Assembly (NCBI GenBank): GCA_019058275.1
Contig: JAHLVW010000047.1
Location: 31,996-95,995 of the forward strand
Direction of reading: 5' to 3'
Source of the DNA: Candidatus Heimdallarchaeota archaeon
GTDB taxonomy: Archaea; Asgardarchaeota; Heimdallarchaeia; JABLTI01
DNA: 64,000 bases
Under the pieces are notes generated by a model, which saw only the letters and a list, made by a program, of their open reading frames with translations, had not been told where the DNA came from and did no database searches. The translations under genes were made by a program, and so were the position numbers. Below are positions 63,239-64,000 of the stretch, piece after piece. Numbering within the stretch: position 1 is the first letter of the stretch; each line of letters starts with the position of its first letter.

Positions 63239-64000
63239 ATGAATTTTAATGAAATGAACAAGTTAACAGAAGAATGTGAGAATATTAGACTAAAAACTAG
63301 AGTGAAGAGTTTGGAACAAGAAGTGGAACGACTTCGTGAGAAGAAAACTACTACAAAGAAACGGAGATTCGGTAAACCATCTACAACAGGAATTGTCGCT
63401 TCATTCATAATTATTTTATTCATGGTTACGTCATTACCATATAATTATGAAGTGAATTCTGTTACAAGTCCTACATGGAGTGTTTCAAATACTGCACCTG
63501 CAAATAATGGAATTTGTTTAAATGCAGATGAAGTTGATCCCACATTCTCTGGAAAAGCGACAGTGAAGAATAATGATGCTGGGACAGCCACTTTTCAAGC
63601 AAATTGGAAATTATATGTTGATACAGTTCAAAAAGATAGTGGTTCTAAAACAAAAGTCATTGCTAGTGGAGTTACGGATGATATTACTTTCTGGACTACT
63701 TATGATGTCTACAGTGACGGTTTTGGTGAGCATACTTACTATTTTGGGGTGAATCTTAAATGTATTTTACCATGTAGTGACGATTTTGGCTCAAAAAGTG
63801 CTAGTTCGAGAACTATGTATGCAGTAGATTGGGTCTCTCACCATGTGAAAGCGGATGTTTATACACCCATGGATGAGTTCAGTTTTCCATACTTTACTAC
63901 GATCGAAACGTTTGGATATGACTGTTCTTTAAGTATTATTACTGGATCTTCTTACCAAATGGCAATAAATGCTCGTCTTTATGTTGATGATGTGTACAAG
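63239..64000 (+). CDS. Coiled-coil / TM / beta-rich surface protein (C-terminus outside window)
   Basis: Open from ATG 63239 to the edge: at least 254 codons and no stop. Residues 1-45 form a coiled coil (VKSLEQEVERLREKK), then a basic stretch, a TM helix (GIVASFIIILFMVTSLPY) near residues 53-72, then an extracellular region rich in aromatic and Thr/Ser strands (TFWTTYDVYSDGFGEHTYYF) typical of beta-sandwich repeats. The ATG has GGTGA nine bases before it. It may be a virion surface or adhesin-type protein and could be very long. Confidence 0.65.
   Translation, partial: MNFNEMNKLTEECENIRLKTRVKSLEQEVERLREKKTTTKKRRFGKPSTTGIVASFIIILFMVTSLPYNYEVNSVTSPTWSVSNTAPANNGICLNADEVDPTFSGKATVKNNDAGTATFQANWKLYVDTVQKDSGSKTKVIASGVTDDITFWTTYDVYSDGFGEHTYYFGVNLKCILPCSDDFGSKSASSRTMYAVDWVSHHVKADVYTPMDEFSFPYFTTIETFGYDCSLSIITGSSYQMAINARLYVDDVYK

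Larger units (their letters stand above)
57407..64000 (+). mobile_element. Integrated virus or mobile element (left part; right end outside window)
   Basis: From the integrase to the end of the window every gene is on the plus strand, small or novel, and unlike the housekeeping genes before it. Contents: tyrosine recombinase, SF2-like helicase, a 38-bp inverted repeat, repeated promoter-like element, overlapping tiny zinc/TM genes and a surface-protein start. The left boundary lies between the agmatinase stop (57322) and the integrase start (57407); no tRNA target or direct repeat could be seen, because the other end is missing. Confidence 0.75.

Noticed and set aside
1..64000. CRISPR array, IS transposase or rRNA
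   Set aside because: No regularly spaced direct repeats, transposase signatures or rRNA-like sequence were seen on either strand.

Overview
The window is AT-rich (roughly one third G+C by eye) and archaeal. It carries RNA polymerase subunit N/Rpb10, eIF2-alpha with Nop10, an S6e / eIF2-gamma / PIN operon, an AglB/STT3 oligosaccharyltransferase, the archaea-specific COG1202 helicase and the ADP-forming acetyl-CoA synthetase beta subunit. Many starts are TTG or GTG, and Shine-Dalgarno sites read GGTGA/GGAGG. An actin-like ATPase, a Roadblock/LC7 protein, longin/roadblock-like domains and a degenerate Arf-like GTPase point to an Asgard archaeon, perhaps of the Heimdallarchaeia. That lineage call is inference and needs phylogeny.

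Layout. 1-2.3 kb: 3' end of a TrmJ/SpoU methyltransferase, a B12/radical SAM protein and a small winged-helix regulator. 2.4-11.3 kb: an envelope-looking block with a zinc-ribbon coiled-coil protein, divergent from two huge polytopic membrane proteins, then AglB. 11.4-20.2 kb: DUF89, RpoN, AsnRS, AcdB, DegV and pyruvate kinase, with two single-base-frameshifted genes. 20.2-27.6 kb: threonine dehydrogenase and KBL (threonine to glycine plus acetyl-CoA) flanking two related methyltransferases, one fused to a 7TM and longin-like sensor; then eIF2-alpha/Nop10. 27.8-31.8 kb: a fumarate-reductase/AprA-type flavoprotein with a ferredoxin, tRNA-Gly(CCC), an AlkD-like protein, an OB-fold protein and dUTPase. 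31.9-35.6 kb: an RND/MMPL transporter carrying about six inactivating lesions, behind an intact-looking promoter/operator.

35.6-42.2 kb (minus strand) holds the most unusual host locus. A degenerate Arf-like pseudo-GTPase, a MoxR-type AAA+ ATPase, a VWA (MIDAS) protein, a 529-aa protein with a degenerate zincin-like motif and a HEAT-repeat protein form one tight operon, with a Roadblock/LC7 gene just downstream. It looks like a GTPase/Roadblock-flavoured version of the MoxR-VWA chaperone systems. 42.4-57.3 kb: a PH-like membrane protein, actin homologue, methyltransferases, COG1202 helicase, a longin-like protein, a divergent EF-1A paralogue, PHP phosphoesterase, dCMP deaminase, the PIN/eIF2-gamma/S6e operon, a short UvrC-like nuclease and agmatinase.

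57.4-64 kb is the left part of an integrated virus or mobile element, running off the right edge. It has an atypical tyrosine integrase, an SF2-like helicase with a Cys cluster and C-terminal winged helix, a 38-bp inverted repeat, two copies of a promoter-like element, a translationally coupled run of tiny zinc-finger and membrane proteins, a terminator, and the start of a coiled-coil/TM/beta-rich surface protein. No CRISPR array, rRNA or IS transposase was seen.
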